A stretch of DNA of 64,000 nucleotides from Agromyces sp. SYSU T00194 (GCF_040496035.1 NZ_JBEPJZ010000001.1:992001-1056000); one strand, 5' to 3'; shown: positions 1-9,138, counted from the stretch's first letter. The notes: a model not told the origin generated them from the sequence alone. A program made the numbers and translations.

Positions 1-1
1 G

Positions 2-376
2 CGGCCCGCATCGCGCTTCGTCGCCGACTTCGTCGGCACCTCGAACCTGTTCGACGCGGAGCTCTCCCGAGCGCTGCTCGGGCGCGACGGCGAGCACTCG
101 GTGCGCCCCGAGAAGGTGCAGATCGCCCGCGGCGACGCCGAGCCGAGCGGCGAGCACCACGCCTGGGGCACCATCACCGAGCTGATCTACACCGGCAGCG
201 CCACCCGCATCGTGGTCGACCTCGACGCGGGCGCGCGCATCACCGTGCTCGAGCAGAACGACCAGCACCGCGGCGACGCCGACGCCCGCGGCGATCGCGT
301 CCTCGCCGCCTGGCGGGACGCCGACGTCGTCACGCTCGCGGGCGCACCGCAGCCCGAGGCATCCGCCCGCCACTGA
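2..376 (+). CDS. potA: ABC transporter ATP-binding protein, C-terminal fragment (spermidine/putrescine type)
   Basis: Only the last ~124 residues are in the window; the nucleotide-binding core with Walker motifs lies to the left. What is visible is the run 'FVADFVGTSNLF' followed by a beta-rich tail, which matches the region just after the ATPase core and the TOBE-type regulatory domain of PotA-like importers. Substrate-uptake ATPases of this family energise import of polyamines or similar organic cations through two permeases. The next three genes on the same strand are a matching lipoprotein and two permeases, so this is the first visible gene of a four-gene operon. The exact substrate cannot be read from this fragment. 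Confidence 0.85.
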   Translation, partial: RPASRFVADFVGTSNLFDAELSRALLGRDGEHSVRPEKVQIARGDAEPSGEHHAWGTITELIYTGSATRIVVDLDAGARITVLEQNDQHRGDADARGDRVLAAWRDADVVTLAGAPQPEASARH

Positions 377-430
377 CCCATCGGCCCCCGCAGTACGCAC
401 CATCCACCGCATCACACCAAGGAGATTGCA

Positions 431-1615
431 ATGACACGCATCACCCGCCGCGCCGCGCGCGTCGGCACCACCGCACTGGCGATCGCCTCGGTCGCCGTGC
501 TCACCGCCTGCGGCACGACCTCCGGGTCGACCGATGGCGGCGAGGCGGCCACCGAGCTGGGCGACTTCGAGGGCCAGGTCTCGCTGCTCGCGTGGCCGGG
601 CTACGTCGAGGACGGCTCGAACGACCCGGCCGTCGACTGGGTGACCCCGTTCGAGGAGGCGACCGGCTGCACGGTCACCTCGAAGACCTACGGCACCTCC
701 GACGAGGCGTTCAACCTCATGAAGACGGGCGAGTACGACGTCGTCGCCGCCTCCGGCGACGCGACGCTGCGCCTCATCGCCGCGGGCGACGTGGCGCCGG
801 TCAACACCGACCTCATCCCGAACTACGCCGGCATCTACGACTTCCTCAAGGAGAAGGAGTGGAACTCGGTCGACGGCGTCGCCTACGGCGTGCCCCACGG
901 CTACGGCGCCAACCTGCTCATGTACAACACGGAGGAGGTGACGCCGGCCCCGACCTCGTGGGACGTCGTCTTCGACGCCGCCGGCGACTACGACGGCAAG
1001 GTCACCGCGTACGACTCGCCGATCTACATCGCCGACGCCGCGGTCTACCTCATGGCGCACCAGCCGGAACTCGGCATCGAGAACCCGTACGCGCTCGACG
1101 AGGAGCAGTTCGCCGCAGCGGTCGACCTGCTCAAGGAGCAGCGCCAGTACGTCGGCGAGTACTGGAGCGACTACCTGAAGGAGATCCAGGCGTTCGAGAC
1201 CGGCGACTCGGTCGTCGGCACGACCTGGCAGGTCATCCAGAACGTGCTCGCGGGCTCGGGTGCGACGACCGACGTCGTGCTGCCCGACGAGGGCGCGACC
1301 GGCTGGTCGGACACCTGGATGATCGCGTCCGAGGCCGCGAACCCGAACTGCGCCTACGCGTGGCTCGACTACATCGCCAGCCCCGAGGCCAACGCCGCCG
1401 CGACCGAGTACTTCGGCGAGGCGCCGTCGAACGAGGCCGCCTGCGAGTTCCGCTCGGAGGGCTCGTGCGAGGCGTACCACGCCGGTGACGAGGAGTACGC
1501 CGCGCAGATCTGGTACTGGACCACGCCGATCGCCGAGTGCGTCGACGGCCGCACCGACGTCGAGTGCGTCGACTACGCGGGCTGGACGACGGCCTGGCAG
1601 GAGATCAAGGGCTGA
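431..1615 (+). CDS. potD: Polyamine-type ABC transporter substrate-binding lipoprotein
   Basis: A 394-residue secreted solute-binding protein of the PotD/PotF type. The N-terminus has basic residues, a hydrophobic stretch and a lipobox LTAC with the lipid-anchored cysteine at residue 27, so it should sit on the outer face of the membrane. The AAGGAGA ribosome site at about 419-425 supports the ATG. The mature part contains at least six further cysteines, mostly in the C-terminal third (NPNC, EAAC, GSCEAYH, AEC, VEC), suggesting disulfides, which is unusual for PotD. It lies 54 nt after the ATPase and 87 nt before the first permease, with a strong hairpin in that second gap. Ligand could be putrescine, spermidine or another cation. 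Confidence 0.88.
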   Translation: MTRITRRAARVGTTALAIASVAVLTACGTTSGSTDGGEAATELGDFEGQVSLLAWPGYVEDGSNDPAVDWVTPFEEATGCTVTSKTYGTSDEAFNLMKTGEYDVVAASGDATLRLIAAGDVAPVNTDLIPNYAGIYDFLKEKEWNSVDGVAYGVPHGYGANLLMYNTEEVTPAPTSWDVVFDAAGDYDGKVTAYDSPIYIADAAVYLMAHQPELGIENPYALDEEQFAAAVDLLKEQRQYVGEYWSDYLKEIQAFETGDSVVGTTWQVIQNVLAGSGATTDVVLPDEGATGWSDTWMIASEAANPNCAYAWLDYIASPEANAAATEYFGEAPSNEAACEFRSEGSCEAYHAGDEEYAAQIWYWTTPIAECVDGRTDVECVDYAGWTTAWQEIKG

Positions 1616-1669
1616 CGGATGCCCCGGGCGGCCCGTCCCACCGACGGGCCGCCCACCCCGGGGCATCCG
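1616..1669 (+). terminator. Two-part intercistronic hairpin after potD
   Basis: The outer arms 1616-1626 and 1659-1669 are perfect 11-nt complements, and the inner arms 1627-1637 and 1643-1653 are again perfect 11-nt complements, with a small one-sided internal loop. There is no T-run. It starts directly after the potD stop codon and ends 33 nt before the permease start. Inferred role: mRNA 3' stabiliser or partial terminator that keeps binding protein above permease levels. Confidence 0.7.
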
Positions 1670-1702
1670 CCCCACCACCCCACCGACCCGCTCGAGGACG
1701 CC

Positions 1703-2641
1703 ATGACCACGACCGACGCCCCCGCCCCGGCCCCCGGAGCCCCCGGACGCGCACCCGTGCCGACGCCGCGCGACACGCTCGCCCGTCGCGGCTCCGTGTT
1801 CCTCAGCGCCCACCCGCGCGCGCGGCTCGCACTGCTGCTCTCGGCCCCGCTGTTCTGGCTCGGCCTCGTCTACATCGTGGCGCTCGCGGCGCTGCTGGTC
1901 ACCGCGTTCTGGACGGTCGACAGCTTCACCGGGCAGATCTCCACCGAGTTCACGCTCGACAACATCATCACGGTGATCACGGGCTCGCTGTACCAGACGG
2001 TCACCCTCCGCACCCTCGGCGTGGCCCTCGCGGTCACGGTGATCGACGTGGCGCTCGCGCTGCCGATCGCCTTCTTCATGGCGAAGGTCGCGTCGCCCCG
2101 CCTCCAGCGCGCCCTCGTGGTCGCGGTGCTCACCCCGCTCTGGGCGAGTTACCTCGTGAAGGCCTACGCCTGGCGGTCGGTGCTCTCGCAGGACGGCATC
2201 CTCGAGTGGCTCATCTCGCCGCTCGGGCTGCACACGCCGGGCTACGGCCTGCCGGCCACGATCATCACGCTGTCCTACCTCTGGCTGCCGTACGTGATCC
2301 TCCCGATCTACGCTGGGCTCGAGCGCGTGCCCGACTCGCTCCTCGAGGCATCCGGCGACCTGGGCGGGAAGACCTGGCAGACCATGCGCCTGGTGGTGCT
2401 GCCGATGGCGATGCCCGCCATCATCGCGGGCACCATCTTCAGCTTCTCGCTGTCGCTCGGCGACTACATCACGGTGAACATCGTCGGCGGCGCGAGCCAG
2501 ATGCTCGGCAACCTCGTCTACACGAACGTCGGCGCGGCGAACAACCTGCCGCTGGCGTCCGCGATCGCGCTCATCCCGATCGTGATCATCTTCGGCTACC
2601 TCTTCCTCGTGCGCCGCACCGGCGCGCTCGACAACCTCTAG
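1703..2641 (+). CDS. potB: Polyamine-type ABC transporter permease (PotB-like)
   Basis: A 312-residue inner-membrane permease with about six membrane helices. The permease signature loop reads 'EASGDLGGKTWQTMRLVVLP' and is the EAA motif that docks on the ATPase. I place the start at ATG 1703 (protein begins MTTTDAPAP); the frame is open further upstream but that part falls inside the intercistronic hairpin and would encode a Pro/His-rich stretch unlike the family. The N-terminal ~45 residues are Pro/Ala-rich and cytoplasmic, then helices begin near residue 50. The next permease starts 11 nt after its stop, so the two are co-translated and probably form a heterodimer. Confidence 0.87.
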   Translation: MTTTDAPAPAPGAPGRAPVPTPRDTLARRGSVFLSAHPRARLALLLSAPLFWLGLVYIVALAALLVTAFWTVDSFTGQISTEFTLDNIITVITGSLYQTVTLRTLGVALAVTVIDVALALPIAFFMAKVASPRLQRALVVAVLTPLWASYLVKAYAWRSVLSQDGILEWLISPLGLHTPGYGLPATIITLSYLWLPYVILPIYAGLERVPDSLLEASGDLGGKTWQTMRLVVLPMAMPAIIAGTIFSFSLSLGDYITVNIVGGASQMLGNLVYTNVGAANNLPLASAIALIPIVIIFGYLFLVRRTGALDNL

Positions 2642-2652
2642 GAGCGAAACGG

Positions 2653-3453
2653 ATGCGACTCTCCCGCGCCGCCCGCATCACCCTGGGGTCCGTGACGGCC
2701 CTGATCCTGGTGATCGTGTACGTGCCGCTGTTCGTCGTGCTCGTGAACTCGTTCTCGACGAGCACGAGCCTCAGCTGGCCGCCGCCCGGCTTCACGCTCG
2801 AGTGGTGGGGCCGCGCGTTCCGCAGCGCGGGCGCCCTCGAGGCGGTGCTCACGAGCGTGCAGGTCGCGGTGATCGCCACGATCGTCTCGCTCGTGCTCGG
2901 CACGCTGATCTCGCTCGCGCTGCAGCGGTTCTCGTTCTTCGGGCGCGACGCGGTGAGCCTGCTCGTGATCCTGCCCATCGCGCTGCCCGGCATCATCACG
3001 GGCATCGCGCTGAACAACTTCTTCCGCACCATCATGGGGGTGCCGCTGTCGATCTGGACGGTCGTCATCGCGCACGCGACGTTCTGCATCGTCACGGTGT
3101 TCAACAACGTCATCGCCAGGCTCCGCCGGCAGGGCACGAACCTCGAGGACGCGTCGGCCGACCTCGGCGCGGGCGTGTGGACGACGTTCCGGCTGGTCAC
3201 GTTCCCGCAGCTGCGCTCGGCGCTGCTCGCGGGCGGCCTGCTCGCGTTCGCGCTCTCGTTCGACGAGATCATCGTCACGACGTTCACCGCGGGGTCGGGC
3301 GTGACGACGCTGCCCATCTTCATCCTGAACAACATGTTCCGGCCGAACCAGGCGCCCATCGTGGCGGTCATCGCGGTCGTGCTCGTGCTCGTCTCGATCA
3401 TCCCGATCGCCATCGCGCAGCGGTTGTCGGGGTCGGAGCAGCAGCGACGCTGA
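2653..3453 (+). CDS. potC: Polyamine-type ABC transporter permease (PotC-like)
   Basis: A 266-residue second permease of the importer. It has six predicted membrane segments and an EAA loop 'EDASADLGAGVWTTFRLVTF'. The start is ATG 2653, preceded by GGAGCGAAACGG. It follows potB by 11 nt, and a hairpin that begins in its own stop codon (3452-3482) closes the operon. Within the family PotB and PotC form the transmembrane channel, PotD delivers the ligand from outside and PotA hydrolyses ATP. Length and motif order are normal. Confidence 0.87.
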   Translation: MRLSRAARITLGSVTALILVIVYVPLFVVLVNSFSTSTSLSWPPPGFTLEWWGRAFRSAGALEAVLTSVQVAVIATIVSLVLGTLISLALQRFSFFGRDAVSLLVILPIALPGIITGIALNNFFRTIMGVPLSIWTVVIAHATFCIVTVFNNVIARLRRQGTNLEDASADLGAGVWTTFRLVTFPQLRSALLAGGLLAFALSFDEIIVTTFTAGSGVTTLPIFILNNMFRPNQAPIVAVIAVVLVLVSIIPIAIAQRLSGSEQQRR

Positions 3454-3482
3454 GGGGCGGATGCCACGGGCCTCCGCCCCTC
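3452..3482 (+). terminator. Hairpin terminator of the polyamine operon
   Basis: Arms 3452-3461 and 3473-3482 are perfect 10-nt complements around an 11-nt loop. The left arm overlaps the potC stop codon. No T-tract follows, as is common in high-GC actinobacteria. Confidence 0.65.
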
Positions 3483-3608
3483 GCGCCCGGCGGCACCCGT
3501 CTCCGTCTCGCGCTGCTCAGATGAGCACGGATGTCGCCAGGACTGCGCATCCGCGTGATTCACACAGTGGTAACCCGGAGGGCCTTCCGGACGATATCGA
3601 CCGCGGCC

Positions 3609-3614
3609 TAGTCT
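3609..3614 (+). promoter_or_regulatory. Candidate -10 element for the nuclease gene
   Basis: TAGTCT stands 57 nt upstream of the start codon at 3672, in the 189-nt gap after the operon terminator. No good -35 hexamer is visible. A GAGGAG ribosome site sits just before the ATG. Nothing else recognisable is in the gap. Confidence 0.35.
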
Positions 3615-3671
3615 CTCCCACGTTCGGGGGACACGTGCGCCCACGGACTCGTGAAGCCGTGAGGAGCACTG

Positions 3672-6600
3672 ATGAGACATCCCGTTCGTCGAACCGCACT
3701 CGCCGCCGCGGCCGCAGCCTCGCTGCTGGCCGTCGGCGTCGTCGCCCCCGCCCAGGCGGAGGAGGTGGGGCCGAGCGAGCTGATCATCAGCGAGTACGTC
3801 GAGGGATCGTCGAACAACAAGGCGGTCGAGCTGTACAACCCGACGTCGGGCACGATCGACCTGACCGAGTACACGTTGGAGGTGTACTCGAACGGCAATA
3901 CGACCAGAAGCGTGAACGCGACGCTCGAGGGGAGCCTCGCCGCCGGCGACGCGTACGTGTTCGCGGATGACGGAGCCGTACTGCCCGAGCCTGCCGACCA
4001 GATCACCAGCTCCGGCCTCTGGAACGGCAACGACGCCATCGTGCTGAAGCATTCAGGAACGGTCGTCGACTCCATCGGCCAGGTCGGCGACGACAGTTCC
4101 TGGGGTACGGACGTCACGCTGCGCCGCATGGCATCGGTCTGCATCGGCGACACGATCGTCGACGACGCGTTCGACCCGGCCACCGAGTGGGTGGGGTTCG
4201 CGCAGAACACGTTCGACGGGCTCGGCTCGCACACCGTGGACTGCGACGGCACGACCGGCCCGTCCGGGCCCGTGATCAACGAGTTCTCCGCGGACACCAC
4301 CGGCACCGACCTCGCCGAGTACGTCGAGGTGTACGGCGACCCCGACACCGACCTGTCGGCCTACTCCGTGCTCTCGATCGAGGGCGATGGATCGTCGGCC
4401 ACGGGCACCGTCGACCGGGTCATCCCCCTCGGCACCACCGACGCCGACGGCCTGTACCTCGCCGACCTTGCGTCGAACTCCCTCGAGAACGGCACGATGT
4501 CCCTCCTGCTCGTGGAGGGGTTCACCGGCGCGGCCGGTGACGACCTCGACGCCGACGACGACGGCGAGCTCGACGCCCCGATGCCATGGACGGCCCTCGT
4601 CGACGCGGTCGCCGTGCACGACGGCGGCAGCGGCGACCTCGCCTACGGCGGCACCGTGCTCGGCCCGAACTACGACGGGCTCAGCAGCTTCGACCCGGGC
4701 GGCGCCTCGCGCATCCCGGACGGCTTCGACACCGACGCCCCCTCCGACTGGGTCCGCAACGCGTTCAACGGCGCCGGCACCGATGCCTACCCCGGCGCGA
4801 TGCCGGTGGTCGGCGAGGCCTGGAACACCCCGGGCGCACCCAACGAGGTGTACGTCGCCCCGCCGCTCAGCTGCACCGACGAGCCGGTGACCATCGGCTC
4901 GGTGCAGGGCACCGAGGACGCGTCCGCCGGCGAGGGCGAGTTCGTCATCGTGCGCGGCGTGGTCGTGGGCGACTTCCAGGACGGCGGCTTCGCCGGCTAC
5001 TACATCCAGGACGCCGGCGACGGCGACTCCGCCACGAGCGACGGCATCTTCGTCTACGCGCCGGGCGGTGCACCCGTCGACGTGGGCGACGAGGTGATCG
5101 TCGCGGGCGCCGTGAGCGAGTACTTCGGCCTCACCGAGATCACGCCCGCCGAGGTCGTCGTCTGCGACACCGGGGTCGAACTGCCCGCCGCGACCGAGCT
5201 CACGCTGCCGGCCACCGAGGCCGACCGCGAGGCCGTCGAGGGGATGCTCGTCACGCTCCCGCAGGAGCTCGCGATCCTCGAGTTCTACAACTACGGCCGC
5301 TACGGCCTGATCTCGATCGGCACCGAGCGGCAGTACACGCCGACCGCCGTGGTCGAGCCGGGCCAGCCCGCGATCGACCTCGCCGAGCAGAATGCGCTCA
5401 ACCGCATCGGCATCGACGACGGCCGCAGCACGGAGAATCCCGACCCGGCCATCCACCCGAACGGCGAGGAGTTCACGCTCGACAACACGTTCCGCGGCGG
5501 CGACCTGCTGACGAACGTCACCGGCGTGCTCGACTACCGCTTCAGCACGTGGTCGGTGCAGCAGACGCAGGGCGCCGACTACGAGTCGGTCAACCCGCGG
5601 CCCGAAGTGCCCGAGGTGGGCGGCACCACGACCGTGTCGAGCTTCAACGTGCTGAACTACTTCACCACCCTGAACTCGCGCGGTGCGAACACGCTCGAGG
5701 AGCTCGCACGCCAGGAGGCCAAGATCGTGGCGGCCCTCGCTGAGATCGACGCCGACGTGTTCGGCCTCATCGAGATCGAGAACAACGGCGACGAGGGCGC
5801 TGACAGCGCGGTCGCGACGTTGGTCGACGCCCTGAACGACGCGGTCGGTGCAGGAACGTACGCGTACGTCGACACGGGCGTGATCGGCACCGACGAGATC
5901 GCCACGGCGTTCATCTTCAAGCCGGCGACGGTCACCCCCGTGGGCGCCTTCGCGCTGCTCGACAGCTCGGTCGACCCGCGGTTCATCGACACCGAGAACC
6001 GCCCGGCGCTCGCGCAGACGTTCGCCGACCCGGCGGGCGAGGAGTTCACCGTCGTGGTCAACCACCTGAAGTCGAAGGGCTCCTCGTGCGAGGAGATCGG
6101 GGACGCCGACCTCGGGGACGGCGCGGGCAACTGCAACCTGACCCGCACCGCGGCGGCGGCGGCCATGACCGACTGGATCGCCACCGATCCGACCGGCACG
6201 GGCACCGCCGACCGGGCGCTCATCATCGGCGACCTCAACTCGTACGACCACGAGGACCCGATCGACGTGTTCACGGGTGCGGGCTACACCGACCTGCTCC
6301 TCCAGCAGCAGGGCGAGTACGCGTACTCCTACGTGTTCGACGGCCAGCTCGGCTATCTCGACTACGCGCTGGCGGGTACGGGCCTGGTGGGCGACGTGAC
6401 GGGCGCGGCGCCGTGGAACATCAACGCCGACGAGCCGAGCCTCATCGATTACGACATGTCGTTCAAGAAGCCCGCCCAGGACGCCCTGTACGCGCCCGAC
6501 CCGTACCGGTCGAGCGACCACGACCCGGTCATCGTCGGCCTCCAGTTCGACACCACGCCGCCCGAGATCAGCGTCGAGGCCGACCCCGCGACGGTCTTCC

Positions 6601-6866
6601 CGCCGACCGGAGCCTGGACCACGGTCGACCTCGTGATCGACGCGACCGACGACTCGGGGCTCGCCCCGACCGTCGAGATCGTCGACGCCACGGCCGACGG
6701 CAAGAAGTCGGGCATCGAGGTCCTCTCCGACGACCAGGTGCAGGTCATCGCCCGCATCGGCGCGACCTACACGGTGACCGTCGAGGCGACCGACTACGCC
6801 GGCAACACGGCATCCGACTCCGTGGTGATCTCGGTCACCGCCCCCCGGGGCCGCTGGATGCAGTGA
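3672..6866 (+). CDS. ExeM/NucH-type secreted endonuclease with lamin-tail domains
   Basis: A 1064-residue secreted protein. Residues 1-29 are a Sec signal peptide ending AQA. A lamin-tail domain follows ('ELIISEYVEGSSNNKAVELYNP', split here only for recognition), then a second lamin-tail-like segment near residue 200, an OB-like region near 410-520, and an endonuclease/exonuclease/phosphatase domain from about 650 to 955. Catalytic-type motifs are visible: NVLNYF (~655), IEIENN (~700), NHLKSK (~796), GDLNSYD (~852) and SSDHDPV (~947). A short Ig-like C-terminal domain ends the protein. This order matches extracellular nucleases of the ExeM/NucH family that degrade DNA outside the cell. It stands alone between two terminators. 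5'-nucleotidase is an alternative label for similar folds. Confidence 0.85.
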   Translation: MRHPVRRTALAAAAAASLLAVGVVAPAQAEEVGPSELIISEYVEGSSNNKAVELYNPTSGTIDLTEYTLEVYSNGNTTRSVNATLEGSLAAGDAYVFADDGAVLPEPADQITSSGLWNGNDAIVLKHSGTVVDSIGQVGDDSSWGTDVTLRRMASVCIGDTIVDDAFDPATEWVGFAQNTFDGLGSHTVDCDGTTGPSGPVINEFSADTTGTDLAEYVEVYGDPDTDLSAYSVLSIEGDGSSATGTVDRVIPLGTTDADGLYLADLASNSLENGTMSLLLVEGFTGAAGDDLDADDDGELDAPMPWTALVDAVAVHDGGSGDLAYGGTVLGPNYDGLSSFDPGGASRIPDGFDTDAPSDWVRNAFNGAGTDAYPGAMPVVGEAWNTPGAPNEVYVAPPLSCTDEPVTIGSVQGTEDASAGEGEFVIVRGVVVGDFQDGGFAGYYIQDAGDGDSATSDGIFVYAPGGAPVDVGDEVIVAGAVSEYFGLTEITPAEVVVCDTGVELPAATELTLPATEADREAVEGMLVTLPQELAILEFYNYGRYGLISIGTERQYTPTAVVEPGQPAIDLAEQNALNRIGIDDGRSTENPDPAIHPNGEEFTLDNTFRGGDLLTNVTGVLDYRFSTWSVQQTQGADYESVNPRPEVPEVGGTTTVSSFNVLNYFTTLNSRGANTLEELARQEAKIVAALAEIDADVFGLIEIENNGDEGADSAVATLVDALNDAVGAGTYAYVDTGVIGTDEIATAFIFKPATVTPVGAFALLDSSVDPRFIDTENRPALAQTFADPAGEEFTVVVNHLKSKGSSCEEIGDADLGDGAGNCNLTRTAAAAAMTDWIATDPTGTGTADRALIIGDLNSYDHEDPIDVFTGAGYTDLLLQQQGEYAYSYVFDGQLGYLDYALAGTGLVGDVTGAAPWNINADEPSLIDYDMSFKKPAQDALYAPDPYRSSDHDPVIVGLQFDTTPPEISVEADPATVFPPTGAWTTVDLVIDATDDSGLAPTVEIVDATADGKKSGIEVLSDDQVQVIARIGATYTVTVEATDYAGNTASDSVVISVTAPRGRWMQ

Positions 6867-6879
6867 CCTGACCGCGCCC

Positions 6880-6919
6880 ACGACGATGGCCGTCCCCGAC
6901 CGGGGGCGGCCATCGTCGT
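6880..6919 (+). terminator. Strong hairpin terminator after the nuclease gene
   Basis: Arms 6880-6892 and 6907-6919 are near-perfect complements (ACGACGATGGCCG pairing with CGGCCATCGTCGT), with a further CCCC/GGGG pairing inside. It begins 13 nt after the stop codon. Confidence 0.8.
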
Positions 6920-6965
6920 GTCCGGGCCATCTGCGCCATCGGGGGATGCTCCGGTCCGGTGACCG

Positions 6966-6995
6966 TTGCGCGTTCGGGTCAGAAATGGTTACTGT
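6966..6995 (+). promoter_or_regulatory. Candidate promoter of the beta-helix gene
   Basis: TTGCGC (6966-6971), an 18-nt spacer and TACTGT (6990-6995) give a plausible housekeeping promoter about 60 nt upstream of the start codon at 7059. AAGGAAGAGG upstream of the start is the ribosome site. Confidence 0.4.
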
Positions 6996-7058
6996 CCTGT
7001 AAGTAAGTAGGCGGAGCCGCTTGCTTCACCACCACCACCTCAAGGAAGAGGACACCGG

Positions 7059-8960
7059 ATGAGCACCAACGCACCACCCCGTCGCGGTCGCGCCGCGACC
7101 GTACTCCTCGGAGCCGCAGTCCTGGCCGGCACGCTGACGGCCTCCCCGGCACTCGCCGCAGCACCGCAGCAGGTCGATCCGCAGGCGCCCGACTTCGGCC
7201 CGAACGTCACGATCTTCGACCCGTCGATGCCGCTGTCGGAGATCTCCGCGGAACTCGACGCGCTCGCCGACCAGCAGCGCGACGCCGAGATGAGCACGGA
7301 ACGCCGGGCCGTGTACTTCCTCCCCGGCGAGTACGGCACAGCCGAGCAGCCGCTCCAGTTCGAGGTCGGCTACTACACGGAGGTCGCAGGGCTCGGGGCA
7401 TCCCCCACCGACGTCACCGTGAACGGCGCGGTCGAGGTCTACAACCGATGCCTCGAGGACGACGGCACCTCCAACTGCATCGCGCTGGTGAACTTCTGGC
7501 GCACGCTGTCGAACCTGTCCATCGAGGTGAACGGTGCCGGGCAGGACGGATGCCGCGCGAGCGCGAACTTCTGGGCGGTCTCGCAGGCGGTGTCGATGCG
7601 CCGCCTCGACATCTCGGGTGCGAACCTGAGCCTCATGGACTACTGCACGGCCGGGCCGCACTTCGCGTCCGGCGGCTTCATCGCCGACTCGCGCCTGCCG
7701 TACACGATCAACGGCTCGCAGCAGCAGTGGCTCGTGCGCAACAGCGACGTCACCGCCGGCTGGAGCAACGCGGTCTGGAACCAGGTCTTCGCCGGCACCG
7801 AGGGCGCTCCCGACGAATCGACGTTCCCCGAGCAGCCCTACACGACGCTCGACGAGACGCCGGTCAGCCGCGAGAAGCCGTACCTGTTCGTCGACGACGC
7901 CGGCGACTACGCCGTGCGCGTGCCGTCTGCACAGCGCGACACCCGCGGCATCACGTGGGGCGAGGGCGAGACCCCCGGCCGCACGGTGCCGATCACGGAG
8001 TTCTTCATCGCGACGCCCGACGACTCGGTGCAGGACATCAACGCCGCCCTCGCGCGCGGCAGCAACCTGCTGCTGACACCCGGCGTGTACGACATCGGCA
8101 GCACCATCCGGGTCACGCGGCCCGACACGGTGGTGCTCGGCATGGGCCACGCCACGCTCACCGCCACCGGCGGCGCCGTCGCGATGCAGGTCGCCGACGT
8201 CCCCGGCGTCGTCATCGCCGGAGTCACCTTCGACGCCGGCACCGAGCTCTCACCGGCGCTCCTGCGCGTCGGCAAGGCGGGCGGCGAGCACGGCGAGGGC
8301 AGCGCGGCACGCGCGGCCGAGGCGAACCCGACCACGCTGAGCGACGTGTACGTGCGCGTCGGCGGCCCCCACATCGGCCGGGTCGACACGGCGATCGAGG
8401 TGCACAGCGACCACGTGCTCATCGACCACGCGTGGGTCTGGCGCGCCGACCACGGCATCGAGGGCTTCACCGAGGGCGTGAACGGCGACACCGATCGCTG
8501 GAACACCAACACGGGGCGCAACGGCATCGTCGTCGAGGGCGACGACGTCACGGCCACCGGGCTCTTCGTCGAGCACTTCCAGCAGTACAACGCGCTCTGG
8601 AACGGCGACGGCGGCACGGTCGTGCTGTACCAGAACGAGCTGCCGTACGACCCGCCGACCCAGGCGGACTGGACGCAGCCCGACGGCACGCTCGGCTACG
8701 CCGGCTACACCGTGGGCGACGACGTGACGACCCACGAGCTGTTCGGCGCGGGCGTGTACGTCTTCAACCAGAACACCCCGTCGATCGTCACCGAGAACGG
8801 CTTCTCGGTGCCCGAGGTCGACGGGGTGCGGTTGCACCACGTCATGACCGTCAACCTCAGCGCCGGGACGATCCGCCACGTCGTGAACGGCGTGGGCGGC
8901 CAGGTCGACGACACGAACACCGGCGCGCCGGCCTTCATCGTCGACTACCCGGCGCCGTAG
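7059..8960 (+). CDS. Secreted right-handed parallel beta-helix protein
   Basis: A 633-residue exported protein. Residues 1-34 are a signal peptide ending ALA. The rest consists of short repeated beta-strand turns typical of a pectate-lyase/GH55-like parallel beta-helix: 'YFLPGEYG', 'YYTEVAGLG', 'FWRTLSNLSIEV', 'MRRLDISG', 'HVLIDHAWVWRADHGIEG'. Homologues in Streptomyces and fungi carry varied and unreliable names (coagulation factor 5/8-type, adenylyl cyclase, glycosyl hydrolase), so I call only the fold. A polysaccharide-acting enzyme is the most likely role. It lies alone between two hairpins and follows a secreted nuclease, suggesting scavenging of extracellular polymers. Confidence 0.75.
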   Translation: MSTNAPPRRGRAATVLLGAAVLAGTLTASPALAAAPQQVDPQAPDFGPNVTIFDPSMPLSEISAELDALADQQRDAEMSTERRAVYFLPGEYGTAEQPLQFEVGYYTEVAGLGASPTDVTVNGAVEVYNRCLEDDGTSNCIALVNFWRTLSNLSIEVNGAGQDGCRASANFWAVSQAVSMRRLDISGANLSLMDYCTAGPHFASGGFIADSRLPYTINGSQQQWLVRNSDVTAGWSNAVWNQVFAGTEGAPDESTFPEQPYTTLDETPVSREKPYLFVDDAGDYAVRVPSAQRDTRGITWGEGETPGRTVPITEFFIATPDDSVQDINAALARGSNLLLTPGVYDIGSTIRVTRPDTVVLGMGHATLTATGGAVAMQVADVPGVVIAGVTFDAGTELSPALLRVGKAGGEHGEGSAARAAEANPTTLSDVYVRVGGPHIGRVDTAIEVHSDHVLIDHAWVWRADHGIEGFTEGVNGDTDRWNTNTGRNGIVVEGDDVTATGLFVEHFQQYNALWNGDGGTVVLYQNELPYDPPTQADWTQPDGTLGYAGYTVGDDVTTHELFGAGVYVFNQNTPSIVTENGFSVPEVDGVRLHHVMTVNLSAGTIRHVVNGVGGQVDDTNTGAPAFIVDYPAP

Positions 8961-8969
8961 GCCCGCGCA

Positions 8970-9006
8970 CCGTGCGCCCGGCCCGCGGTTGGGGTCGGGC
9001 GCACGG
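8970..9006 (+). terminator. Hairpin terminator after the beta-helix gene
   Basis: Arms 8970-8980 (CCGTGCGCCCG) and 8996-9006 (CGGGCGCACGG) are perfect 11-nt complements around a 15-nt loop, 10 nt after the stop codon. Confidence 0.75.
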
Positions 9007-9047
9007 CCACGTCCGCATCCACGGGCTGGTCCACGTGCTGGGGTGGT

Positions 9048-9138
9048 CGCTTTTCAGGAGTGACGGCCCGGTTCCGGGCCGAAATCCGGCGAGTCGCCTC
9101 CGTGATGTCAGTTCCGGCCCGCGATCTCCTGAAGAGCG
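9048..9138. repeat. Inverted-repeat-bounded intergenic element
   Basis: The 13-nt sequences at 9048-9060 and 9126-9138 are inverted copies with a single mismatch. Between them lies an 18-nt hairpin (9064-9081, eight pairs, TT centre). The element occupies the otherwise empty space between the beta-helix gene terminator and the end of the convergent TetR gene. It has no coding potential that I would trust. It may be a dispersed intergenic repeat or a structured RNA. Confidence 0.45.

Noticed and set aside
4053..6881. 942-codon open frame antisense to the secreted nuclease gene
   Set aside because: Composition is Val/Gly/Arg/Asp-biased with no recognisable domain; the plus-strand gene has signal peptide and catalytic motifs.
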